A stretch of DNA of 64,000 nt from Saturnia japonica (taxonomy: Eukaryota > Arthropoda > Insecta > Lepidoptera > Saturniidae). Under the pieces are notes generated by a model, which was not told the origin of the DNA, ran no database searches, and was given only the letters and a program-made list of their open reading frames with translations. The stretch covers positions 1,426,001 through 1,490,000 of the forward strand of contig CM065314.1 of assembly GCA_033032175.1 (NCBI GenBank), written 5' to 3'. Positions 1 to 9,900 of this stretch are shown here, in pieces; the stretch's first letter is position 1; the number at the start of each line of letters is the position of its first letter. Position numbers and translations under genes: made by a program.

Positions 1-2690
1 ATTATCAAGTTAATTCAGTGGTTTTTTTTATACAATTAAACAAGGGTGTTGCTAATTTTAAACAATTATAGTTTTAATAATGCTAACTGTAAAATAATAA
101 GATTTTTACATAATAATGCACGTATAAAAATAATATAATAGATTGCTCCCATAGCGTGTGCACATAAATTATAATATTTCTTGTGCCTATACTACTTTTT
201 ATATTTAGATATTTTTGATATAGAATAATTCAATTTGTAATATTCGCTAAGTATCACTTGTAAATACAATTACAATATGCATTTTTAAATATACATTACT
301 TAATAATCATCCACGTATATATTTATGAATACTGATCTTACTCGTTCCAAAGAAACTGATTATTAGGATATCAAAAAAAAAAACAAATGTCTAAAATGAA
401 ACTTTACACTATTGGTAAATTGTTTAAGTACTTAAATTACATTTTGAATTCAAATTCAGTAAAGGGTATTTAATATTGTTACACATTTTCAATTAAACTA
501 TAGTCAAAATGTTTCGAATGAATTAATTCCATCGAAAAGTAAAGATTATCAGCGGAATACATTAAAGTTCCTTATACACGGTTTAAGTATTTGCGGATTT
601 AAAAAATGTGACCACTTCCTGTATTCGCGAATCCAAAAGTAACACTGCAAAATATTATTCACTACTTACCAATCAAATTAAACAAGTAGGCATCAAAATA
701 CTTACAAATAAACAAATATTACTGCCACTAAACTTAAAGTTCTTTGATAAAAGCTGTGTTTTCACGTATTCCTCGTTAAATTTCTATTGTTTTTATATAT
801 TTTTCTCTTCTTTTCTTACTTTGGAACGCATCCCCAGTATTTCAATACAAATGACCATTTCGTTGGAGATTTTGGCGAGATCTGAAACTCTCATGTAGTT
901 GACTTTGTTTTTTATTCATAAATTTGCTTTGTTTGACCCTATATTGTATACGGGTGGTATTTTGCATTATGAAGCTTGTTTATTGTACTCAAGTGAAGTG
1001 GATCTTAAATAATAACATGGACCTGAATTCTGTGATGCAACAAAACTCCCTAGAAAGTTCTGGGAAATCCTTATGGAACCCATACCTCGCGAATAAGGAG
1101 CTTACACTGTTTCATAAATCAGAAGGATTGTTTCATTTGAAATGTTCGACGAATGTACTATACTACACAAAATCACTATTAATTTCTATTTAAATGTCGT
1201 GCAAAGCTCAAAGTAGTTATTGTGTTTATACTTGTATTAAGTGTGTGTGTGTGTGTGTGTGTGTGTAATTTATTTCAGCAGTTTGATGTCGTAAATATTT
1301 TTAAGAACGCTTTTGCGCATTTTTAAAATTCTTATACAATTATTGTAATGCACTTTTCAATATACTTACTACGTCATGTAATCATTCAAACCGTATTTTA
1401 TTTAGTGGTTATAGTGCAATAAACAAATGATGCCGGCATCTGGATACATTTACTGTATAGCTGGGAAATAAATTTCTTGTAAAATTCTAAATATTTTGAT
1501 AGGCAATTAAAATGTTTTATTGGGTAATTATTTATAACAATCGGATTTTGTTATATATTTAATATACATTTTAACCAATTGAAACTATTTTGTAATTTTA
1601 TTTATCTAGCTATTTGATGTAATATTGTTATACGGAAATCTAGGCCAGTAGTAAAAGAGTGAAAAATCGGCTCACCTTTCATGTACGGGTTAAAAATGCC
1701 TGGTTTATTTTAATCAAAATCCCAACTGTTCATAGTTTGCAGTTAAAGAATATTTTCTGAAAACTAGTCATATTTTAAACATTTAACAAATATAATAAGA
1801 TAAGACAGTGTTTTTTTTTTTGTAAAATATCAATTATTTAAAACCTGCAAGTTCCACAGAAGACCTGGATCGCAGCTCAGATTACCTCTGGAGTAATACA
1901 AGTGGCACTTAGAAATTCAAAAACTCAAGAAATTTTTTTCCTTAACTTCGGCTGTAGATTTAATATTACAGCTACACTGTTAAAACTTTTCATCTCCAGT
2001 ATCCCAGTAAAATAATATTTGGTAACCATGATCGACATACAAATTCAAAAATAATTGTTTATTGAACTTCACGCAGACTTCGTAAAAAATTAAATACACG
2101 AATATATGTTATTTGTTTTTGTATTATCAATGACACTAACATATTATAGCCAAATGGAATTGTATACAAGTTAACATCATAACAAGATATATGTTACAGA
2201 ATTTAATTAATTACATATTAGAAAATTACCTGATATTTTGCTATGAGAAAACTTTGTAAGCTTCGTTCTTTCGAACATTTTTACTATATTTAAAAAATTC
2301 TTATACACGTAACATATACCAGTTCCATTAAATAAGCAATATTATAATAAACTTTAATATTAAGATGCCAAAATAATACATTTATATAATAATAAAAATG
2401 ACTTGTTAAAACAATTTTTCTCATAGTAAAGACATAATTTTTAATCTCTAATCCAAGGACATTCCACTTTACGTGATTAAATTTCTTTTCACTTCATTTT
2501 GTAACACATATATACTAATAAATTTTTAAACATTAAAAACCGTGTTTTATATTGTACAACCTGCAACAACTTGATATATTATTATATTAGTATTACTGCT
2601 TTTGCTTATATTGCAAACATTACAATGCTCGAAAACTGGTAATCGGTTTCACTTGCATCTTGAGTTTATACTAAACTTTATCCTTCAATT
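1..2690. other. AT-rich noncoding stretch
   Basis: No gene is supported here. The two ORFs of about 90 codons (608-898 and 924-1193) have AT-driven composition, no recognisable domain and no splice context. The stretch at about 930-1000 resembles 41177-41230 (both share a run like GGTATTTTGCAT followed by AAGCTT), so it is probably part of a degraded dispersed repeat. A GT microsatellite at 1241-1266 is listed separately. Confidence 0.6.
1241..1266. repeat. (GT)13 microsatellite
   Basis: Thirteen uninterrupted GT dinucleotides lie in AT-rich noncoding sequence. It is likely to be length-polymorphic. Confidence 0.95.
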
Positions 2691-2699
2691 TCTATCAAT

Positions 2700-2990
2700 C
2701 TTCATTATTCAACGTGGTACGCGTATGGACATTACGTCGATCGACGTGAGTTCGAATCCCTGCAATGGGTCGTGAATTTTCGGTGAAGGAAAACATCGTG
2801 ATCGAACCACATAGCATGGTGGTAGGACTTTTTCTAATGTCCGCCTGGCTAGCTACCACCTTCAACTTGAAAATCTGTCGCCAAACACCAATAGGTGTAC
2901 CGGTAGCTGCAGTTGAGAGCAAATCTTCCACGAGGCTTGGTGTGTTACCCATCTAGGGCCACTCGTCAACTTAGATCAGGTGATAACTAA
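2700..2990 (+). repeat. tRNA-type SINE, copy 1 of 5 (best preserved)
   Basis: The copy has a pol III B-box-like GAGTTCGAATCCCTGCAA at about 2750, then GTGAAGGAAAACATCGTGA, GCTAGCTACCACC and CTTGAAAATCTGTCGCCAAACACCAATA, and ends near GGGCCACTCGTC. The same blocks recur in the same order at 44925-45065 (minus), 58945-59040 (minus), 59560-59735 (plus) and 59935-60110 (minus). The GTGAAGGAAAACATCGTGA core is familiar from lepidopteran SINE-like retroposons. The small ORFs on both strands are incidental. Confidence 0.75.
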
Positions 2991-3130
2991 ACTGTGTTTT
3001 TAAATAAATGCTTCACTTGCCAAATCGACTAACACCACTTTCTGAATTCATTACATTAAATTTCAAGGTCAAAATACTTTATTGTCTCTTAACTATATCC
3101 AAAACAAATTTCACTGATCTATACTAATAT

Positions 3131-3160
3131 ACTTAACTTAACTTAACTTAACTTAAATTT
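3131..3160. repeat. (AACTT)n pentamer array, probable LINE tail
   Basis: At least four consecutive CTTAA/AACTT units lie directly beyond the 3' UTR of the minus-strand LINE. Short tandem repeats instead of poly(A) are typical 3' termini of CR1/Jockey-group elements, so I read this as the end of the insertion. Confidence 0.7.
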
Positions 3161-3475
3161 ACAACTTAAATTTTAACAATGGCCCCAAACTAGGCATGCC
3201 TGTGTCTTGGGAACCTTACATACGAGTTACCATTTTATACTTACTCATAATAACATCTGAAATCATTACATTACACATTACTTATTCATTATACTACATA
3301 TTATACCGTTATATAGTATGCAATACAGACACATATTTTATACTACATAAACATAATTATATACAACATACATATTATCATAAATAAAATAACACACAAT
3401 ATAAATGCAACAGCCAAAACCATCATGGAAAATTACTTACAGTTTTAGTAATCAGAGAAGAAGTAAAATGTAAAA

Positions 3476-4765
3476 TTATTTTTGAATTGTAAGTACATCC
3501 TCAGTTGTGTTATATGTCAGGGTACTTAGCCAGCCAATAATTTTCCTTCTTGCTTCGTAAAGCAAACAGTCTCCAATTGAACATAGCTTCTGTACTTTAT
3601 TGTAAATATAGGGGCCAATGAACGGGCCAAACCTTTGCGCAAAGGCCGTGCCCACCAAGGGAGCTCTCACACGGAATACACCACGTCCTGACATTTCACT
3701 GTATTCCGGTAAGACGGCTACCTTTCTATGTTCTCTAAGAGCAACTTGCAGTATAAACAATTGTCTCACACTAAGAAATCGGCTTTCTTTGTACAACTCT
3801 GTGGTTGGGTATCCATAAGGCTTCCGCAGCATGACTTTGATTACTGAGCGCTGGGCTCTTTCGACTACTATCATATTAGTTTTAGCAGCACTGCCCTAAC
3901 TTGTGATGCAGTATAAAATCAAAGATTGACAAAGAGCAAAGTATATGGTTTTTAGGGTGGCAAGGCATGCTACAGAGCATAATTGCCTCATAACACCCAC
4001 CACTCTTCTCAACCGCCGAGCCAGTACTTCTATATGATTCTTGAATGAAAGACGCTGGTCTATTTGAACACCTAGGTACTTTATAAGTGTATTTCTGCTT
4101 AATTTGTCACAATCACAAAAATCATTAAGTCTAGCACATGTGTGTATTCTGATGTCAGGTAGTGTAGGTGGTGCTGAAGCGAATGTCTTATGAAAATTTA
4201 TGTAAGTTGTTTTTTTTGTATTAAGTGTAAGAAGATTACGCTGCAACCAGAAATATATCCTAGTCATGCCAATTTCTGTATACCTCTGAACTTCATTCCA
4301 AGATGTACCGTGAAAGATTATCGCAGTATCATCTGCGTAACAAAATATCTCAGCATTCATGATTTGAAGCTCATGGATGTCATTTAAATAAATAATAAAT
4401 AATGTTGGTCCAAGTACACTACCCTGTGGCACCCCAAACGAAACACTCTGTAAGTCACTTGTAAGTTGTCCAATTTTAATACACTGCCTTCGTCCAGTAA
4501 GGTATGTTGCGAACCATTGCAAAGGGATGCCTCTTATTCCCATACACTCAAGTTTTCTTATCAATATAGGAATAGACACAGTATCAAAGGCCTTTGCCAG
4601 ATCAAGAAATACACCGTTACAACACAGTCTCTTGTCTAGCTTCTTCGCTACAGTTGATGTTAGCAATAACACCGCGTCCTCCGTTGATTTGCCCCGTCGA
4701 AAACCGAACTGTCTGTCAGATATTAATTTAAATTTTTCGATATATTGTATTAGTTGATATTTCAC
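3476..4765 (-). pseudogene. Reverse transcriptase (LINE), RT core and C-terminal domain, one nonsense codon
   Basis: One continuous frame of about 430 codons is interrupted only by a TAG at 3896-3898. The upstream part (4765 to 3899) holds the RT palm: FGFRRGKST, then DLAKAFDTV (first catalytic Asp), GVPQGSVLGP and YADDT (the two remaining catalytic Asp). The downstream part (to 3476) is the usual C-terminal domain of these elements, with AQRSVIKVMLRKPYGYPT and RQLFIL. The frame is the same on both sides of the TAG, and the context (ITS-stop-GSAAKT) suggests a tryptophan codon TGG mutated to TAG. Length and order fit the family. It cannot make full-length RT. Confidence 0.9.
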
Positions 4766-5095
4766 TATTTTTCAAGTAATTTTGAAAATATCCCAAGCAA
4801 AGAAATCGGACGATAGTTATCGGGTACATCTTTAGCTCCACCCTTATGTATAGGACAAACAGCCGCTATCTTCCATGTTTCAGGAAATACACCCATAGCC
4901 AGACTGATATTAAAGATTATGGTGAGTGGTTGAATAATAGCATTTCGTATAGATTTAACTAAACTGTTAGTGTACCCATCTATCCCTGGTGCTTTACCAT
5001 TTTGTAGGTTAATAATCAGTTTCTCTACTTCTACGTTGTCAGTTGGTCTCAGGAAGAAAGATTCAGAGGCTGTATTATTGATTTTAACTAAGCAC
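4766..5095 (-). pseudogene. Reverse transcriptase N-terminal (fingers) segment, frameshifted from the RT core
   Basis: On the minus strand this reads LQNGKAPGIDGYTN, then WKIAAVCPIHKGGAKD, NYRPISLLGIFSKLLEK, the standard start of a LINE RT domain. It then hits a stop at about 4768-4770. Adding one base in the A-run at that point would rejoin the frame of the RT core, so a single-base deletion in a homopolymer is the likely lesion. Homology ends around 5095, which marks the 5' truncation. Confidence 0.8.
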
Positions 5096-6374
5096 TAAGC
5101 AAATATACTAAAGCAGGAAATCGTTAATGACAGAGAAATAGAGTGTTCCACAATAATATTGGTCCTTAGCATTCCTATCTCTTATACGTAAGCCACAATT
5201 CAAGATTTCTTGAAAATTAGAAAGTGATTTGTAAGCTTTATTTGTAGACATGGCAAATTAATCCTTACAAACAAAAGTTACTTATTAAAGAAAATTTTAT
5301 GAACTTAAATGTTGCTTTTTAGAGTATGCTATTTGGACACATCGTTTAGGAGATAATGAAAAATTAAAATAATTAGTACTATTGTTGGCGTTGGCGACGC
5401 GGTGTTTGTTGAATAAAATTAACACGGGTGAAACCGTGGGACACAGCTAGTAATGTTATAAAGACTGCAATGTCTATCTACATCGTTTAATGGAATTTAT
5501 AATTTAAAAACTGGAATGTATAAATGAAAAAAAACGTTATATTATTTTCTAAAAAATCTCAGCTATTTATTTTAAGGAGTTAATAGATTTGACAAATGAA
5601 TTTATTTAAAGGGTTGCTGCCACCCATATATTAGTAAGTAAATAAGACTCACCTACTTTCCGGAGAATATAAGGCAGGAGTTGGTACAAACCAAAAAAAT
5701 CTAGTACCTAATTAAGTGGCTCTCATATTGTGAGGTTAATCTAAAAAGATATTATTCTTTCTGTACCTGATTGCACACATATTTTGAGTAAGACGCCGCG
5801 CAGCTCGGCAAAATACGTCTTGAGTGGAAAGAATTTGGGAACCCATGGTATTGTATGTTATATCGAGCAATTATATTCTATACTTTATGAAAACGATAAA
5901 TGACGTCAAAATTATTAAAAAAAAATTGCCAAGTGCGTGTCGGACCACGCACAGTGTAGGTTTCGTTCTTGTCTGGCACAATATACAATCAATGGAATTT
6001 GTGCGAAATTACTTCTCTAAGTACATTTTATAAGTTGATCGACTATTACTCGTTATGTTATAGAAACTTTATTATATATAGTACTAGCATGATTATTTTC
6101 ACATATCCAGAAGAACCATTTAACTGACGGGGACATACTCCACTCAAAAAAAAAATTAATACTTCAAAGCTTTACATTTCACAAGACGGATGCCTGAATC
6201 GAAATATAATTTGTACACACCCACAATATTTATGAACGACCTATGCAACGTCAACTCACACGATGGGATAAATGAGCAAAAAAATTCATTTTCACAATAC
6301 GTGCAGGCGAGGTACCCCAAAACAGTTTTGTTTTTAAGGTTTTCTGTTACCATTTTGTCGTAAAATAAGTCCGT
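5096..6374. other. Noncoding stretch with a short LINE-tail fragment
   Basis: No gene is supported. At about 5400-5455 a fragment with GGGTGAAACCGTGGGACACAGCTAGT matches the end of the dispersed family whose best copies are at 9083-9737 and 53440-54150. The remainder is AT-rich DNA without recognisable structure. Confidence 0.5.
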
Positions 6375-6560
6375 CATAGTGACTCGCTGTTACTTGTCGC
6401 GTTTCGGGATCAGCCTGTGTATATCCAGTTAAATGTATGCAGGCTGGCGTGACAGTGGTGACCGTCGTTGGATTATGATCTCTCGGTGGTCACCGTTATG
6501 TTAGTATTGTTTTGTGCTTATCATCAGGGGCAATACCGTCAATAACCCGTGCTACTATTA
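6375..6560 (+). repeat. Dispersed retroposon family D, copy 1
   Basis: Blocks GTCGCGTTTCGGGATCAGC, GTGTATATCCAG, GACAGTGGTGACCGTCG and CTCTCGGTGGTCACCGTT recur inverted at 10310-10490. They also recur directly at 56105-56245, 46555-46635 and 60300-60390 (the last two partial). I see no coding capacity; the family looks like a non-autonomous retroposon or LINE tail. Confidence 0.7.
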
Positions 6561-6868
6561 AAAAAATGTACTCTACGATGTTTACACTATCCATTAACTT
6601 TGGTTATAATATTGTAAAATCACTGCAAAGTACATTTCAATTCAGCGAATAACAGCTTCTCCGGGCTTCGGATTACTTGGATGGAGTGTCAGCAGAGCCA
6701 CAGATACAATGCCGTCTTCACACCAACTTGCAAACATCATATTACAAATCTCCAGATGACCGAATACAAACATACCAATTGAAAACACAAAAGGACAAAA
6801 ACACATGGATTTTAGGAGGCAAGAAAAACAAAATTTCATTTGTTCAATTCAATTTTTATTTGTTACAG

Positions 6869-6910
6869 ATATGCTCCAGTCTTTGTTACAGCCAAGAGAG
6901 AATCAGCGAT
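6869..6910 (+). CDS. Gene 1 exon 1 (candidate 42-bp small exon with start codon)
   Basis: The exon lies between the acceptor-like TTTTTATTTGTTACAG and a consensus donor GAT|GTAAGT. An ATG at 6871 gives 13 codons plus one base. That base joins CG of the next exon to form TCG and leads in frame into the 7729 ATG. The other two frames meet stops in the next exon before its donor. The acceptor in front means a noncoding exon, or more coding sequence, should lie upstream. Evidence is splice signals and phase only. Confidence 0.45.
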
Positions 6911-9900
6911 GTAAGTTGTTTTTTATCTGCTTGTCCGGGGAGTTCTGTGGCAACTGAAAATGTATGTTCGTAGTTATTATTTATAATCCTTTTCACTTCA
7001 TTACAAAATAACAAAAATACATCACGCAAAATACCAATAAAATTGTATAAATAGAAGTCAAATAACTATCAAAAAATCAAAACCACCACATGACAGATAG
7101 AGATCCCGCCAAAAACTCTCAAAACTACCTACCTATTGTTAAAACTTTTTTGATTCAACTGGTGTCGCAGAAGTATTTGCCAGTGTCATTGTTATATTTC
7201 CATTCTAATAATAATTCGTGTACCCTAACCATATCGTTTCTAAATAAATATATTCTTGAATGCCTAACCTCTACATATCGTAGGGATATTTTGAGACAAC
7301 TCAAAAATGTTCTATGAAATTTCGAAATAATTTCGTAACATTATCGATAGGTAGTACAACAGGCTACCTATTCGTTTACAGGTGTTAAAGGTGGTCATAT
7401 AGATTAAAGATTGGTTTCCGTTGGCGCTTCAACTAGATAGCGTCAGCGTACTATAAAAAAGCGACAATAAAAACTACGCCGCATCAGCGTACTCCAGTCA
7501 GTGTCATATCGACAATAATGTCAGGTTGCTCGTTCACAGCAGTCGCGCTTACGACCACTAGGCTAACGAGGCAGTTCAACGATATCAAGTTGGCATATTA
7601 TAGGTAGCGCGGTATCTAGTTGAAGCGCAGTGGAAATTAATTTATGGGTGGTCAGAAGTTTTCAATAGCTTCGTTCATTCCACGACCATTACTCTGCATG
7701 ATGATGGTTTTCCATAATTTTAGCGAAGATGATCGGCGCGATGCCCGCAGTTGCCGTGCGGCACGAGCGTCGCCGCAACGAGAAGCGCGGGGGCGGCGTC
7801 AGCGGCGGCTGTGGGGCGGGGGGACGGCGCCCCTCGCAACTCCCGTTGCAGCTGGGCCGCGCTCCAGACTTGGACACTACGCCATCCCCTGACCATCACC
7901 GACTGAGGAACGAGCTTTACGTATGCGGAAAAGTACGATAATACATAATACCTAGTATTAAATTTAAAAAACAAAATCCATCACGGGACGCCTGGCAGAT
8001 GTGAAACATCGAAATAATATTCTATAAGTTATATGTATAAAAGAACAGATTACGACAGGAATCAGTTATAAGTTTATAACATAATGAAAACATAAAGCAT
8101 CACAAATATGTTCTATATAATAATGACTGTTTATTACATAAATATTCTTTTTTATTAAATACAAAAATTTTAAATTTTAAAATTTATTTCAAATCGCGAC
8201 AACTCAATTATTTTCATAATTGTATATTAATAATTTCAAAATTCATAGTATATATATTCTATCATATAGCGTGGCGATGAGTCGCCACGGCCTGTATCGT
8301 CACGCCAACAATGAGGCTTACCCTTGCCTATAGATGTTTCACATCAAAAAGTTAGCTATCACGGGGCGGAGAAAAAATACACCAGATGATCGAGAAAAAC
8401 GATAAACCTTTATCTGACTAGACTGTTAGGCATTGGAGCCTCGGACAGCTTTTACAGCTTCACCGTGGCTTGGGGCGATCGCTTAAAGCACTCAGCAGCG
8501 AAAGCATGGCAACAAGTTCAAGGGTGTCCAAGTGACCAAACATCTGCTTTGACTGTTATCCCTGCAATTAAGTCGCGAACTGGCTAATTTCCCTAAGCTT
8601 TGAAATTCGAGCTAACTATACGTATATATACGTATATACATGACAAACAAATAGAAAGTCACTTGTGAATATGCTTATTTTATTACTATGTGTATGGTGG
8701 TTGCGATCCCTACCAACCGCTTTTAAACTATCCATTATTTAACATGAAACTTTGCAATGACCACACACCGCACACAGTCAGTCCACACCGCGAACGTTAG
8801 AGCTAAAGCGTCGCCACGCCTGCCCACGAAGTATTGGCGATTTCAAACGCCGGGAGATCAATAGTTTTTCCCTATAGTGGTACTACAAGAACACCTCTCA
8901 AGCCTTCAGGTTTCCTCAGGATTCTTTCCTTCACCATCACCCGATAGTGTTACCAATTTGAATTAGTAAATGTACGCTAATTCCGAAAATATCGTTGATG
9001 TATACCGGGATGTGAACCTGCGGACATCGAAACGATATTCCACCGTTTTAAGTCATTCAACCACCAAGTCATGTAATCTGTAATAATATTATAAAACCGA
9101 AGAGTTTGTTTGTTTGGTTGAACTCGCTTAACTAAGGAACTGCTGGTTCGAATGGAAAAATTATTTTAGTGTTGGATATCAAATTTATCTAGGAAGGATA
9201 TAGGCTATATAACATCACGCTACGACCAACGGGAGCGGAGCATCAATGAAAGATGTTGCAAAAACGGGGAAAATTTATTCCTTCTGAGAGATTCCACTGC
9301 GTGCGCTGCGTGAATGGTTAAAGTTACGCAACAATAATTAGTGACGGAGTTATTTCTCTTGAAAAATTATAAAAAAATGTCCGGGATAGCATATGTCTAT
9401 CTTTTAATATTAACTCAGTGTAACCCTTTTTATGGTAATAAAATTTGTTCTAAAATAATGCATTATTTGCGAAGGTGTTTTCATAATCATGGTTTTAATA
9501 ATACGTTATTCATCAACAAGTATTTAATTTTGAACATAATTTGATTGTCCTTTCGTTCAATTGATTTCAGTGAATACCTTAGGAGATAACAGTTTTAAAA
9601 TAACTCCGCAGCAAAATAAAGAAAGTTTTTAGTTCCTTTAGAATTATATTATAAGTGCCACTCTCTCTAACCCTCTCTCTCTTTCTCTCTCCCATGTGAC
9701 GCAGACGAAATTGCGCGGGTCAGCTGTTATAATATAAGTAGAATTTATTATTTTATAAATTATACATGACGGGGTGGATGTGTGTAATCGAACGGGGTAG
9801 TCGTAAAATTATGAAGGCATCAAGGTTGATGCCACGTAGCCAAGGGTTGCGTTTTCTTTATTATCCTTCGCTTGGTTTACAGAGATAAATGTTATGTACA

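Larger units (their letters stand above)
3128..5095 (-). mobile_element. CR1/Jockey-type non-LTR retrotransposon, 5'-truncated and inactive
   Basis: This is the 3' part of a LINE: the reverse-transcriptase region, a C-terminal domain, a 3' UTR and a simple-repeat tail. Read on the minus strand, the RT begins near 5095 with GKAPGIDG and NYRPISLL blocks, then FGFRRGKST, DLAKAFDTV, GVPQGSVLGP and the catalytic YADD box near 4340. The body is broken twice (see the two pseudogene entries). The 3' end probably lies in the AACTT pentamer array at about 3131-3158, the minus-strand TTAAG repeat. The endonuclease and ORF1 are missing, so this is a dead 5'-truncated insertion. The exact clade is uncertain. 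Confidence 0.88.

Noticed and set aside
2740..2770. tRNA gene suggested by a B-box-like GAGTTCGAATCCC
   Set aside because: No complete cloverleaf is visible and the motif belongs to a five-copy SINE family.
7644..7974. Several overlapping ORFs on both strands in the GC-rich block
   Set aside because: Only the frame starting at 7729 continues in phase into the downstream exons; the others are by-products of GC-rich coding sequence.
9663..9712. CT-rich tract ending in CAG, resembling a strong splice acceptor
   Set aside because: The sequence after it (ACGAAATTGCGCG) matches the end of a dispersed LINE tail, and no open frame follows.
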